Source of the DNA: Butyricicoccus pullicaecorum
GTDB lineage: Bacteria > Bacillota > Clostridia > Oscillospirales > Butyricicoccaceae
Assembly (NCBI GenBank): GCA_018366035.1
Contig: JAGZIW010000010.1
Location: forward strand, 20,735-84,734
Direction of reading: 5' to 3'
DNA: 64,000 nucleotides
In this document: positions 15,830 through 23,496 of the stretch, in pieces
How the letters are laid out: every line of letters begins with the position of its first letter
Numbering within the stretch: position 1 is the stretch's first letter
Made by a program: the position numbers and the translations under genes
Notes under the pieces: generated by a model
The model's database searches: none
What the model saw: only the letters and a program-made list of their open reading frames with translations
What the model was told of the DNA's origin: nothing

Positions 15830-17278
15830 ATGTCTGAAAAAAACACGATGACGCGCAACGCCATGCTGTTCCTGCCTGCAAAAATTGCAGAGGGCATTCT
15901 GCTCATGGCAATGTCGTCGCTCTATTCTCACATTCTGACAAAATCTGCGGTTGGTCTTTTTAATGCCACCAATATGATGGTCAACTTTACATTTCTGCTC
16001 ATTGCCGCATGGATGTCGAACTCCAATACGCGCTATGTCGCGGAGGAATATAAAAAAGACCGTGCCGCAAAGCTCTTTTCTACCATTGTTCCCATCTATT
16101 TCCTGCTGTGTGCCATTACGGGCGCTGTCTGCGTTGGCATGTACGCTTTTACCCAAGAGGGTTATTATCTGCTGGGCGCTGTCATGTTTTGTACCTATTC
16201 TGCATTCACCGTGCTCAATAATACGATGGTACAGCTTTCCATTATCCGCCCAGCCATTCTGCTCAGCCTGACCTCTGCCTCACTCAAGCTGCTGCTCGCG
16301 ATTTTATTTGTAGGCGGAAAATCCGGCTTTGACTCCCCCACACCGGCGCTCCTTGCCAACATCATTGCCGATGGTATCGGTGCCTTGGGCGCAATCTTTG
16401 CACTTCGAATGCCGCAGGTCGTGCGTCTGTGTCATTTTTCCAAGGTCATGCTCAAAAAGCTGCTCGCCTTTGGCGTACCGCTTATGGGCGTTGCCCTTTG
16501 CACCGCACTTCTCAATCTGATCGACCGCTTTTTGGTTCTGGGTATTTACGGAGACGAGGTCTTTGCCGTTTATTCCAGCAATGTCTCCATTCCCTCCTCC
16601 ATCTTTAATATGCTGTCTGTCGGTGTGCTGCGCGGTGTTTATCCTGCCGTTTTACGTGCATGGAGAGAATCCGGCCGCGATGCTGCCCGCGGGCTTTTGA
16701 GCGCCGGTGTGCGGCTTTATATGCTCATTGCCTTTCCCGCCGCCTTCGGTCTCACAGCAGTAGCACTGCCATTTACCCGCATTTTCTTTGACTCCGGATA
16801 TGATGCAGGTGCCCCCGCAATCGGTCTCATGTCCTTTACCATGGTGCTGATGGGTCTTACCGAATATGCAAATAAAGGATTTGAACTGGAACAAAATACA
16901 CGTCCCGTCATATTCAACAGCGCTGCTGCAACCATAATTAAAGTGGTATCCAGTGTCATTCTGATTCAAAAAATCGGCTTTCTCGGTGGTGCAGTTGGCT
17001 CAGTCATCGCTCTTGGCTGTTATTTCGTCATTACAGCAGTGCGTGTACGCCGCTACTTCATGTGGCAGGTTGCCCCGCGTACCTTTGTATCCATACTCAT
17101 ATCCTCTGCACTTTGCGGTGCGGCTGCATACGGCTGTACCCTGCTGCCTGTAAATGACCTGCTACGTCTGATGCTTGCCATTGTCTTGGGTGGTCTGACC
17201 TACCTTATCTGCATCATCGGCTCAGGCGAAGCACGCGAAGAAGCTGCCCTGATTATGAAAAAGTTGCATCGTTCCTGA
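15830..17278 (+). CDS. Polysaccharide flippase, MOP/MATE superfamily (Wzx-like)
   Basis: 482 residues with about 12-14 hydrophobic segments and few charges outside the loops, the usual size for oligosaccharide-lipid flippases. It begins 'MSEKNTMTRNAMLFLPAKIA', followed by a helix rich in small residues, and contains 'PLMGVALCTALLNLIDRFLV' typical of the second half of Wzx/MurJ-type exporters. The start at 15830 follows GGAAGGAA. The divergent neighbour makes and pyruvylates a wall polysaccharide, so the likely cargo is its lipid-linked repeat unit; this partner assignment is inferred from position. Confidence 0.82.
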   Translation: MSEKNTMTRNAMLFLPAKIAEGILLMAMSSLYSHILTKSAVGLFNATNMMVNFTFLLIAAWMSNSNTRYVAEEYKKDRAAKLFSTIVPIYFLLCAITGAVCVGMYAFTQEGYYLLGAVMFCTYSAFTVLNNTMVQLSIIRPAILLSLTSASLKLLLAILFVGGKSGFDSPTPALLANIIADGIGALGAIFALRMPQVVRLCHFSKVMLKKLLAFGVPLMGVALCTALLNLIDRFLVLGIYGDEVFAVYSSNVSIPSSIFNMLSVGVLRGVYPAVLRAWRESGRDAARGLLSAGVRLYMLIAFPAAFGLTAVALPFTRIFFDSGYDAGAPAIGLMSFTMVLMGLTEYANKGFELEQNTRPVIFNSAAATIIKVVSSVILIQKIGFLGGAVGSVIALGCYFVITAVRVRRYFMWQVAPRTFVSILISSALCGAAAYGCTLLPVNDLLRLMLAIVLGGLTYLICIIGSGEAREEAALIMKKLHRS

Positions 17279-17287
17279 TTTTTCAGC

Positions 17288-17316
17288 TTGAAAAGCGTGC
17301 GCGGGAATGATATGAT
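17288..17316 (+). promoter_or_regulatory. Promoter of xpt
   Basis: TTGAAA, 17-base spacer, TATGAT. The leader to the start is only about 60 bases and shows no purine riboswitch. Confidence 0.65.
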
Positions 17317-17384
17317 AAATAATAATCAAATTCGACATTTTTTGAATACTCAACAAAAGATACTATTTTCGGGGGTAATGATTG

Positions 17385-17972
17385 ATGCAATTATTGGAAA
17401 ATGCCATTTTGGAGCGCGGCCGCGTCAAGGACGGTGACGTTCTCAAGGTCGATGCCTTTTTGAATCACCAGATGGACGTTGCACTCATTAACGAGCTTGG
17501 CAAGGAGTTTTTCCGTCGTTTCAGCGATCAGGGCGTTACAAAGATCCTGACCATTGAGGCATCTGGTATTGGCATTGCATGTATCACCGCACAGCATTTC
17601 GGTGTTCCGGTTGTGTTCGCCAAAAAAACACAGTCCCGCAATATTGACGGCGAAGTGCTGACCTCTCAGGTCACTTCTTTCACCCATCAGCGCAACTATG
17701 ACATCATTGTTTCTGCACGTTTTCTCGACCCGTCCGACCGCGTCCTTCTCATTGATGACTTCCTCGCTAAGGGCAGTGCAATGCTCGGACTCATCTCTCT
17801 TGTACGTCAGTCTGGCGCACAAATCGTTGGTGCCGGCATCTGCATCGAAAAGGGCTTCGATGTTGGCGGCGAGGCAATTCGCAATCTTGGTGTCCATGTA
17901 GAATCACTTGCAGTCATCAAGGAAATGCGCGATGGTCACGTGTGCTTTGACCACGAGTTGGAGCCCGCATAA
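17385..17972 (+). CDS. xpt: Xanthine phosphoribosyltransferase
   Basis: 195 residues, standard Xpt length. It salvages xanthine with PRPP to XMP. Marks: N-terminal 'MQLLENAILERGRVKDGDVL' and 'KVDAFLNHQMDVAL', 'FAKKKTQSRNIDGEVLTSQV'-type segment, and the PRPP loop 'RVLLIDDFLAKGSAMLGLIS'. ATG 17385 follows GGGGG by nine bases; the TTG just before it is ignored. Often riboswitch-controlled in Firmicutes, but none is seen here. Confidence 0.93.
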   Translation: MQLLENAILERGRVKDGDVLKVDAFLNHQMDVALINELGKEFFRRFSDQGVTKILTIEASGIGIACITAQHFGVPVVFAKKTQSRNIDGEVLTSQVTSFTHQRNYDIIVSARFLDPSDRVLLIDDFLAKGSAMLGLISLVRQSGAQIVGAGICIEKGFDVGGEAIRNLGVHVESLAVIKEMRDGHVCFDHELEPA

Positions 17973-17980
17973 CAGAATCC

Positions 17981-18015
17981 AAGCGGACAGATAATGGTTA
18001 TCTGTTCGCTTCTTT
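17981..18015 (+). terminator. Terminator after xpt
   Basis: AAGCGGACAGATAA pairs with TTATCTGTTCGCTT around a TGG loop, followed by CTTTTTGC. Confidence 0.85.
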
Positions 18016-18070
18016 TTGCTTTGTCCCGCAGGAAACAGCCCGTTTTGCGTGTCTTTTTTGCTGTGCGGAC

Positions 18071-18099
18071 TTGATATCATACAAAATTCTCGATATAAT
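18071..18099 (+). promoter_or_regulatory. Promoter of aspS
   Basis: TTGATA, 17-base spacer, TATAAT, about 50 bases before the start codon. No T-box leader fits in that distance. Confidence 0.8.
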
Positions 18100-18152
18100 A
18101 AAAAGGTAACCATTCTGAAAATTAAAAATCCAGATAGAGAGGCGTAAACACT

Positions 18153-19475
18153 ATGGAGTTTATCACCACCCCCAAGCAGTATATTGATGCGGTGCAGGAC
18201 GCTGCCGCTTCCATCGGCAAATCGGTCACCTTCCGAGGCACCGTACACCGTGTACGCGATATGTCTGATTTTGCATTTGTTGTCATTCGCGTTAACCGCG
18301 GTTTGATCCAGTGCATGTTTTCCGGTGAAATCGACGGCATGACCAAGGCAGAAATCAAGGACGGCATGGTCGTTGAGGTTTCCGGCACTGTTCGCGAGGA
18401 GCCACGCGCAGAGCACGGCTTCGAGGTTGTTCTGTCTAGCGTCAAGATTCTTTCCCGTCCGGCAGAGCAGATTCCGGTTCCGCTCGGCAAGAAATATCTG
18501 GGCATGACATTGGACGCCGAGCTTCCGCTCCGTCCCATCACTCTGCGGCACCCGCGCAAACAGGCAATTTTCCGCATACAGGGCGCTATCGCGGACGGCT
18601 TTGCAGAATATATGATCCAGCAGGGCTTTACCCATATTCATACGCCGAAAATCGTATCTGCCGGCGCAGAGGGCGGCGCCAATATCTTTAAGCTCGATTA
18701 CTTTGGTCAGCAGGCATATCTTGCGCAGTCTCCCCAATTCTACAAGCAGTATACCGCAGGTATTTTCGGACGTGTATTCGAAATCGGCAATGTCTACCGT
18801 GCAGAGCGCCATAACACTTCCCGTCACCTCAATGAATATATTGGACTAGACTTCGAGATGGCATATATCGATTCCATGCAAGATGTTATGGAAATGGAAA
18901 CCGGTATGCTCAAATATGTCATTTCCTATGTAGAAAAGCACTGCAAGGAAGAGCTTGAAATGCTGGGCACCAAACTCCCTGTCATTGATAAGATCCCAAC
19001 CGTTACCTTTACCGAGGCGAAGGAAATCATGCAGGAGAAGTTCGATCACAAGTCCAAAAATCGTTATGACCTCAATCCAGACGAAGAGGTCATGATGTGC
19101 AAATGGGCAGAGGAAACCTACGGCTCTGAGTTTGTCTTTGTGACGCACTTCCCATCTGCAAAGCGTCCATTCTATGCAATGGACGATCCGGAGAATCCAA
19201 AATTTGCCCTGTCCTTTGACCTTCTGTTCCGCGGTCTGGAAATCACCACTGGCGGACAGCGTGTGCACGACTACCACGAGCAAGTCAAAAAGCTGGAGGA
19301 GCGCAAAATGGACGTTTCTCTCTTTGACTCCTTCCTCATGATGCACAAATACGGCATGCCGCCGCACGGTGGTCTGGGCATTGGTCTCGAGCGCTTGACG
19401 CTTCAGCTGCTCGGTCTTAAAAATATCCGTGAAACCTCGATGTTCCCGCGTGATATGACTCGTCTGGTTCCGTAA
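18153..19475 (+). CDS. aspS: Aspartyl-tRNA synthetase, archaeal/non-discriminating type
   Basis: 440 residues, much shorter than the bacterial AspRS (about 590) because the GAD insertion domain is missing. An N-terminal OB-fold anticodon domain (VTFRGTVHRVRDMSDFAFVV) is followed by the class II catalytic core: motif 2 'RVFEIGNVYRAERHNTSRHL' and motif 3 'GGLGIGLERLTLQLLGL'. This archaeal-type enzyme usually charges both tRNA-Asp and tRNA-Asn, with Asp-tRNA-Asn then amidated by GatCAB. Whether it is truly non-discriminating here cannot be decided from the sequence. Confidence 0.9.
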   Translation: MEFITTPKQYIDAVQDAAASIGKSVTFRGTVHRVRDMSDFAFVVIRVNRGLIQCMFSGEIDGMTKAEIKDGMVVEVSGTVREEPRAEHGFEVVLSSVKILSRPAEQIPVPLGKKYLGMTLDAELPLRPITLRHPRKQAIFRIQGAIADGFAEYMIQQGFTHIHTPKIVSAGAEGGANIFKLDYFGQQAYLAQSPQFYKQYTAGIFGRVFEIGNVYRAERHNTSRHLNEYIGLDFEMAYIDSMQDVMEMETGMLKYVISYVEKHCKEELEMLGTKLPVIDKIPTVTFTEAKEIMQEKFDHKSKNRYDLNPDEEVMMCKWAEETYGSEFVFVTHFPSAKRPFYAMDDPENPKFALSFDLLFRGLEITTGGQRVHDYHEQVKKLEERKMDVSLFDSFLMMHKYGMPPHGGLGIGLERLTLQLLGLKNIRETSMFPRDMTRLVP

Positions 19476-19481
19476 AAAAGC

Positions 19482-19520
19482 AAAAAAAATCCGCCGAATC
19501 CGGCGGATTTTTTTTGCTTT
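19482..19520. terminator. Bidirectional terminator between aspS and the HPr-like gene
   Basis: AAAAAAAATCCGCCG pairs with CGGCGGATTTTTTTT around a short loop; A-rich and T-rich flanks make it work on both strands. Confidence 0.92.
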
Positions 19521-19566
19521 TAATAGAAAATGGCGGCTTACTATCTGTAAACCGCCATATTTTTGA

Positions 19567-19803
19567 TTATTCTTCGATTTCGAGGTAATCTTGCAGATCC
19601 TTGAACAGCGCAGTCGGATCGATATCGTCCTCAACAACCAACTGAAGCGGCTCATTGAGGGACAGCAGGAACATACCCAGCAGGCTCTTTGCGTCTACCT
19701 GACCGGACTTGCCAAAAATCCAAATATCATAGCTGTACTTGGATACAATGCGGTTGATCTGCTGAATGTCTTCGGTATTTTTTACCTTGATCTTTCTGGT
19801 CAT
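19567..19803 (-). CDS. HPr-family protein lacking the active-site histidine
   Basis: 78 residues with HPr fold features: the regulatory serine region 'SGQVDAKSLLGMFLLSLNEP' (Ser40, equivalent to HPr Ser46) and an acidic C-terminus. The usual 'GLHARPA' histidine loop is replaced by 'TEDIQQINRIVSKY', so it cannot carry phosphate in the PTS. Such proteins may act as regulators, as Crh does in Bacillus, though that role is inferred. Ribosome-binding site AAAGGAGG precedes the start. Confidence 0.75.
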   Translation of the reverse strand: MTRKIKVKNTEDIQQINRIVSKYSYDIWIFGKSGQVDAKSLLGMFLLSLNEPLQLVVEDDIDPTALFKDLQDYLEIEE

Positions 19804-20091
19804 GAGGGTTTCCTCCTTTAGTAATGGAACTTACATTTTCACTGTTTACATTATAGTATGTTTCTCTGGAAAATGGAAGTGTTTTTTTTAAGAAAACGTA
19901 ATTTTGTCAATCTTTCCCTGAGAAAATAGAATGCTTCTCCAGCAAACCATATTTTCGTCTTATTCAACAAATTTAATCAGTATTTTTTGTATAAAACAAC
20001 CATTCCACGTCGATAATTCTCCACAAACACAAGCGATTCAAAAGCACACCCCAAAACTCTTCCATCGAACTGGCAGCCAAATAGAAAAATA

Positions 20092-20415
20092 TTAGAGTGA
20101 TTCTCTCCGACGCAGTCTTTTCATCAAATAAATCAGTGCGGTCATATCCTCCTCCGACAACTCACGCATTTCTTCCAATGCTTCCTGTATCAGCTTGGGA
20201 TACTTTACCCGATCATCAAAAAACTGCATGGGCGTCATATCGAAATATTCGCATATATTCAAAAATTGTTTCATGGAAGGCATCGCCTTTCCTGATGAAA
20301 TGGATTGAATATAGTTCTTATTTTGTCCCAATGCAAAACTCATGTGATATTCTGATACATCTTTTTGCAAGCGTAGCTCTGTAATTCGATTTCGAATGTA
20401 CATCGTGTAGTCCAT
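20092..20415 (-). CDS. XRE-family helix-turn-helix regulator
   Basis: 107 residues. Residues about 7-65 form a Cro/C1-type HTH ('RITELRLQKDVSEYHMSFAL', then 'QNKNYIQSISSGKAMPSMKQ' and 'FLNICEYFDMTPMQFFD'). The C-terminal helix is charged (MRELSEEDMTALIYLMKRLR). It is divergent from the unknown gene at 20543, with a 127-base AT-rich intergenic region holding TATA-rich inverted repeats, so it may control itself and that gene. Confidence 0.82.
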   Translation of the reverse strand: MDYTMYIRNRITELRLQKDVSEYHMSFALGQNKNYIQSISSGKAMPSMKQFLNICEYFDMTPMQFFDDRVKYPKLIQEALEEMRELSEEDMTALIYLMKRLRRRESL

Positions 20416-20542
20416 TTTAGTTCACCTCTACACAATGATAAATAGATTTCCTACTTTAATATCCACATTATATATGGTATAATCCCCTTAATATAACGAA
20501 TATATCCATATATAATAATGCACTTAGAGGGGAGGGACTTTC

Positions 20543-20980
20543 ATGTACACAGCAACCTGCGGCATTTTGCTTTTGGGCAGCGATTCAGAAGTCAAAAAAG
20601 CAGCACAATTTACCTCTGTGCTGCAAAACATCTTAACCAAGGAAAAAGTCAGTCGTATCTTATTTGAAAATAACAATCCAATCCAATTCACACGTCTCAC
20701 AAGAGACCAGATCCCAAACGCCATTTCTTTGGAGCTTGTAAGCTGCTATGCATCTCATATAGATTACAGTGTGCTCTATGCAGAGTATGACCAGATCCAC
20801 AATCTTCCGCGAGAACACACCTCAATACGTCACGCATTATTCGCCGTGCGCAAATTTATCATCGACCGAAGCGATATCATTATCTATAATGCTGCATCTC
20901 CGGCTGCCATGCAGGAGCGTATTCAAAAATATCTTTCCCGCACAAAAAACAAACTACTCATAGATATTGACCAGTTCTAA
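20543..20980 (+). CDS. Unknown 145-residue protein, possible Rossmann/SLOG-like fold
   Basis: Soluble, no signal peptide. The strand pattern 'ATCGILLLGSDSEVKKAAQF' at the start and 'RKFIIDRSDIIIYNAASPAA' with 'KNKLLIDIDQF' near the end looks like a nucleotide-binding Rossmann-type fold. It faintly recalls the end of DUF1273/SLOG proteins, where a '...R..D.....' segment precedes the last strands. I do not recognise the family. A strong GGGGAGGG site precedes the ATG; the gene diverges from an XRE regulator. Confidence 0.5.
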   Translation: MYTATCGILLLGSDSEVKKAAQFTSVLQNILTKEKVSRILFENNNPIQFTRLTRDQIPNAISLELVSCYASHIDYSVLYAEYDQIHNLPREHTSIRHALFAVRKFIIDRSDIIIYNAASPAAMQERIQKYLSRTKNKLLIDIDQF

Positions 20981-21006
20981 CCGGCTGCTATGTCTTATCG
21001 GTATTT

Positions 21007-21828
21007 TTACCTCTTTGTCTCAGACAATACATGATTGAGTACACCGCCCAAAATCAGCGTTGTACTCGTCAGATACAGCCAGAGCATGAGCACCATCAGT
21101 GCGCCAATGGAGCCATAAAGAATATTATAATTGCCCATGTGATCTACATAATAAGCAAAGCATCGTGTCAGGATAATCCAGCCTACAAGAGATGTACAAG
21201 CCCCCGGCAGTGCCGCATGCCAGCCCATTCGAACAGGCGGTACCAACCGATACAGCAGCATCAAAAACACCAGCGCAATAAAAATTGCTGCGGGATAGCC
21301 AAGATAGCGCACCAGAATCAGTCCCGAATACAGCATGGGAAACCACCGCATAACCAGCTGCAAAAATTCCTGTCCTACCACGATCAGAAAAATACTTGCC
21401 CCCAAAAGCAGCAGCAGACCTCCAGTTAAAACCAACGATACCAAAAGGTTGTGCAGCATTGTATGGTTGGTGGTGCACCGATAGATACGCCGCATAGAAT
21501 ACATGATCGAGCGCACCGCACGCGAAAGAAAATACAGCGTCAGGCAGCTTCCCAGCAGCAGGGGACGCACCGAATCATTGGACCCCAGAAAGGTCATATA
21601 ATTTACTAAGATCTGCTGTACATCTGTGGGCAGGAAGCGTGTGGCATTGAGGATCGTCACCTCAGACAGGTGCGCAAGTCCCAATAAAGAGTTCAGCACC
21701 ATCAGCAGAGGGAACAGGGAAAACAGCAAAAAAAATGCCAGCTCTGCGGCAGCATGTGCAACACCATCTTTAAAATATCGTTCCACCAGACGCATGGGAA
21801 TATAGACCGGACGTGGTAAGTGATTCAC
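21007..21828 (-). CDS. YihY/BrkB-family inner membrane protein
   Basis: 273 residues with about six membrane segments. Family marks: 'AAELAFFLLFSLFPLLMVLN' near the start, 'LFLSRAVRSIMYSMRRIYR'-like region, and 'YNILYGSIGALMVLMLWLYL' near the end. The molecular function of the family is poorly established; it was once annotated as ribonuclease BN without support. A GTG start at 21828 is used; ATG at 21795 would shorten it by 11 residues. Confidence 0.85.
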   Translation of the reverse strand: MNHLPRPVYIPMRLVERYFKDGVAHAAAELAFFLLFSLFPLLMVLNSLLGLAHLSEVTILNATRFLPTDVQQILVNYMTFLGSNDSVRPLLLGSCLTLYFLSRAVRSIMYSMRRIYRCTTNHTMLHNLLVSLVLTGGLLLLLGASIFLIVVGQEFLQLVMRWFPMLYSGLILVRYLGYPAAIFIALVFLMLLYRLVPPVRMGWHAALPGACTSLVGWIILTRCFAYYVDHMGNYNILYGSIGALMVLMLWLYLTSTTLILGGVLNHVLSETKR

Positions 21829-21934
21829 TTGGATACACCGCCTTTCCTGCCCTTATTTTACCAGTATTCCATCTGCTTGACAAGGCGCATCGCGTCGAGA
21901 CGAAAGCTTTTCCCCTTTGTGCGGCGATGCAATC

Positions 21935-21963
21935 TTGCGTTTGCCAAATAAGTTTGTTATAAT
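21935..21963 (+). promoter_or_regulatory. Promoter of the hyd maturation operon
   Basis: TTGCGT, 17-base spacer, TATAAT. Predicted start near 21970 leaves a leader of about 205 bases before the first gene. Confidence 0.65.
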
Positions 21964-21969
21964 AAAATC

Positions 21970-22163
21970 GTTACTTCCTGACACAAAGAGTTCATCTGCG
22001 TGAAAGGTGCTGTTGAAATCTCACATGCCGCTCGGTTCTCTGGCACAATGCAGAAGCTTCTGCCTGTGTCTTGTTCCTGCAATGGTATTGTTTTCGAGAA
22101 ATGTCCACAATCTGTGGATATATTTGCCGCACCCAAATCAGGAGTGCGGTATTTTTTATTTTA
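21970..22163 (+). promoter_or_regulatory. Structured leader of the hyd operon, possible attenuator or riboswitch
   Basis: The leader contains a long-range pairing GACACA (near 21980) with TGTGTC (near 22065), a perfect palindrome GCAGAAGCTTCTGC (22050-22063), a hairpin TCCACA-ATC-TGTGGA (22104-22118) and a terminator (22126-22163) that ends 12 bases before the start codon. I could not match it to a known riboswitch consensus. It could also be an independent small RNA. Confidence 0.5.
22126..22163 (+). terminator. Terminator in the hyd operon leader
   Basis: GCCGCAC pairs with GTGCGGT around a loop of about 11 bases, followed by ATTTTTTATTTT. Its place directly before the first gene's ribosome-binding site suggests conditional termination. 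Confidence 0.65.
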
Positions 22164-22175
22164 GGAGATCGACGC

Positions 22176-22442
22176 ATGGATACCAGAATTGCCGTCATGA
22201 GCATTATTGTGGAAAATCCCGAGATTGTGGAAAGCCTTAACAGCCTGCTCCATACATACAGCGATTATATCATCGGACGTATGGGAATCCCTTATCGCAC
22301 CAAAACACGAAAAATCAACATCATCAGCCTCGCATTAGATGCACCGCAGGACACCATTTCCTCTCTTGCAGGAAAGGTTGGCAAGCTGTCGGGCATCAGT
22401 GTGAAAACCGCTCTGTCCAACGTGGTGAACTATGACGCCTGA
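22176..22442 (+). CDS. TM1266-type iron-only hydrogenase system regulator
   Basis: 88 residues with an ACT-like/ferredoxin-like pattern: 'DTRIAVMSIIVENPEIVESL', 'SDYIIGRMGIPYRTKTRKIN' and 'GKVGKLSGISVKTALSNVV'. This small family is nearly always next to HydE, HydF and HydG and is named a putative regulator; its mechanism is unproven. ATG 22176 follows TTAGGAGA. It overlaps hydE by 11 bases. Confidence 0.88.
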   Translation: MDTRIAVMSIIVENPEIVESLNSLLHTYSDYIIGRMGIPYRTKTRKINIISLALDAPQDTISSLAGKVGKLSGISVKTALSNVVNYDA

Positions 22443-23481
22443 AACCAAAAATCTAATTGAAACATTGGCAGTTCAGCACTCGCTCCCGCAAGCAGCCTAT
22501 CAAAGGCTTGTGGAGTCCTATGACAGTGAGGCTGCTGCATTTGCTGCACAACTTGCAAGACAGGCAGCGCAGCAATCCTACGGCAAGACCGTCTTTATCC
22601 GTGGCCTTATCGAAATCAGCAACATTTGTAAAAACGACTGTCTGTACTGCGGAATCCGCCGCAGCAATCACGCCTGCTCACGCTATCGCCTCACGCCGGA
22701 GGAAATCCTAGCCTGCACACAGGAGGGGTATGCCCTTGGATTTCGCACCTTCGTCATGCAGGGCGGTGAAGATGGCTGGTTTACCGATGATGTGCTTTGC
22801 GCGCTCATTCGTTCTATCAAAGCCCAGTATCCAGACTGCGCCATTACCCTCTCGCTCGGAGAGCGCAGCAGAGAAAGTTATCAAAAGCTCCGCGAATCTG
22901 GCGCTGACCGCTACCTCTTGCGCCATGAAACGGCAGACCCTGTGCATTATCACGCGCTGCATTCTGAAGAAATGTCTTTCGAGCATCGCATGAACTGCCT
23001 CAAAACACTCAAAAGCCTCGGGTTCCAGACTGGCTGTGGGTTCATGGTCGGCTCTCCCCATCAGACAACCGCACACATCGCAAGGGATTTGAAATTTATA
23101 GAGACCTTTTACCCTGCCATGTGCGGCATTGGCCCGTTTATTCCGCATGCAGACACGCCGTTTCGCAAGGAGCCCGCTGGCAGCGCCGATCTTACCTGCT
23201 TTTTATTATCACTCGTTCGGCTGATCCACCCCAAACTGCTGCTCCCTGCAACAACGGCTCTTGGCTCGGTCGAGCAGAATGGCCGTGAGCGCGGCATTTT
23301 AAGCGGTGCAAATGTCATTATGCCAAACTTATCTCCCGTGAATGTGCGGGATAAATACATGCTTTATAATAACAAACTTTCCAGTGGTCCCGAAGCTGCG
23401 CAAAACCTGAAAGAGTTGAGAGCACGTATGGAAGCCATTGGCTATGAAATCGTTGTTGACCGTGGCGACAGCAAACAATAA
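22432..23481 (+). CDS. hydE: [FeFe]-hydrogenase maturase HydE (radical SAM)
   Basis: 349 residues. The radical SAM motif is CX3CX2C at C66, C70 and C73 in 'SNICKNDCLYCGIRR'. It continues with 'RFRTFVMQGGEDGW'-like GGE strand and 'QTGCGFMVGSPHQTT'. HydE acts in building the dithiomethylamine-bridged diiron subcluster of the H-cluster. The gene start lies within the end of the TM1266-like gene, consistent with coupling. Confidence 0.96.
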   Translation: MTPETKNLIETLAVQHSLPQAAYQRLVESYDSEAAAFAAQLARQAAQQSYGKTVFIRGLIEISNICKNDCLYCGIRRSNHACSRYRLTPEEILACTQEGYALGFRTFVMQGGEDGWFTDDVLCALIRSIKAQYPDCAITLSLGERSRESYQKLRESGADRYLLRHETADPVHYHALHSEEMSFEHRMNCLKTLKSLGFQTGCGFMVGSPHQTTAHIARDLKFIETFYPAMCGIGPFIPHADTPFRKEPAGSADLTCFLLSLVRLIHPKLLLPATTALGSVEQNGRERGILSGANVIMPNLSPVNVRDKYMLYNNKLSSGPEAAQNLKELRARMEAIGYEIVVDRGDSKQ

Positions 23482-23496
23482 GGAGAAAAAAAGATT

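Noticed and set aside
17317..17384. Purine riboswitch upstream of xpt
   Set aside because: Leader is only about 60 bases and lacks the conserved three-way-junction sequences.
21970..22163. 6S RNA, SRP RNA or cobalamin/moco riboswitch
   Set aside because: Conserved core sequences of these RNAs are not visible, so only a generic structured leader is reported.
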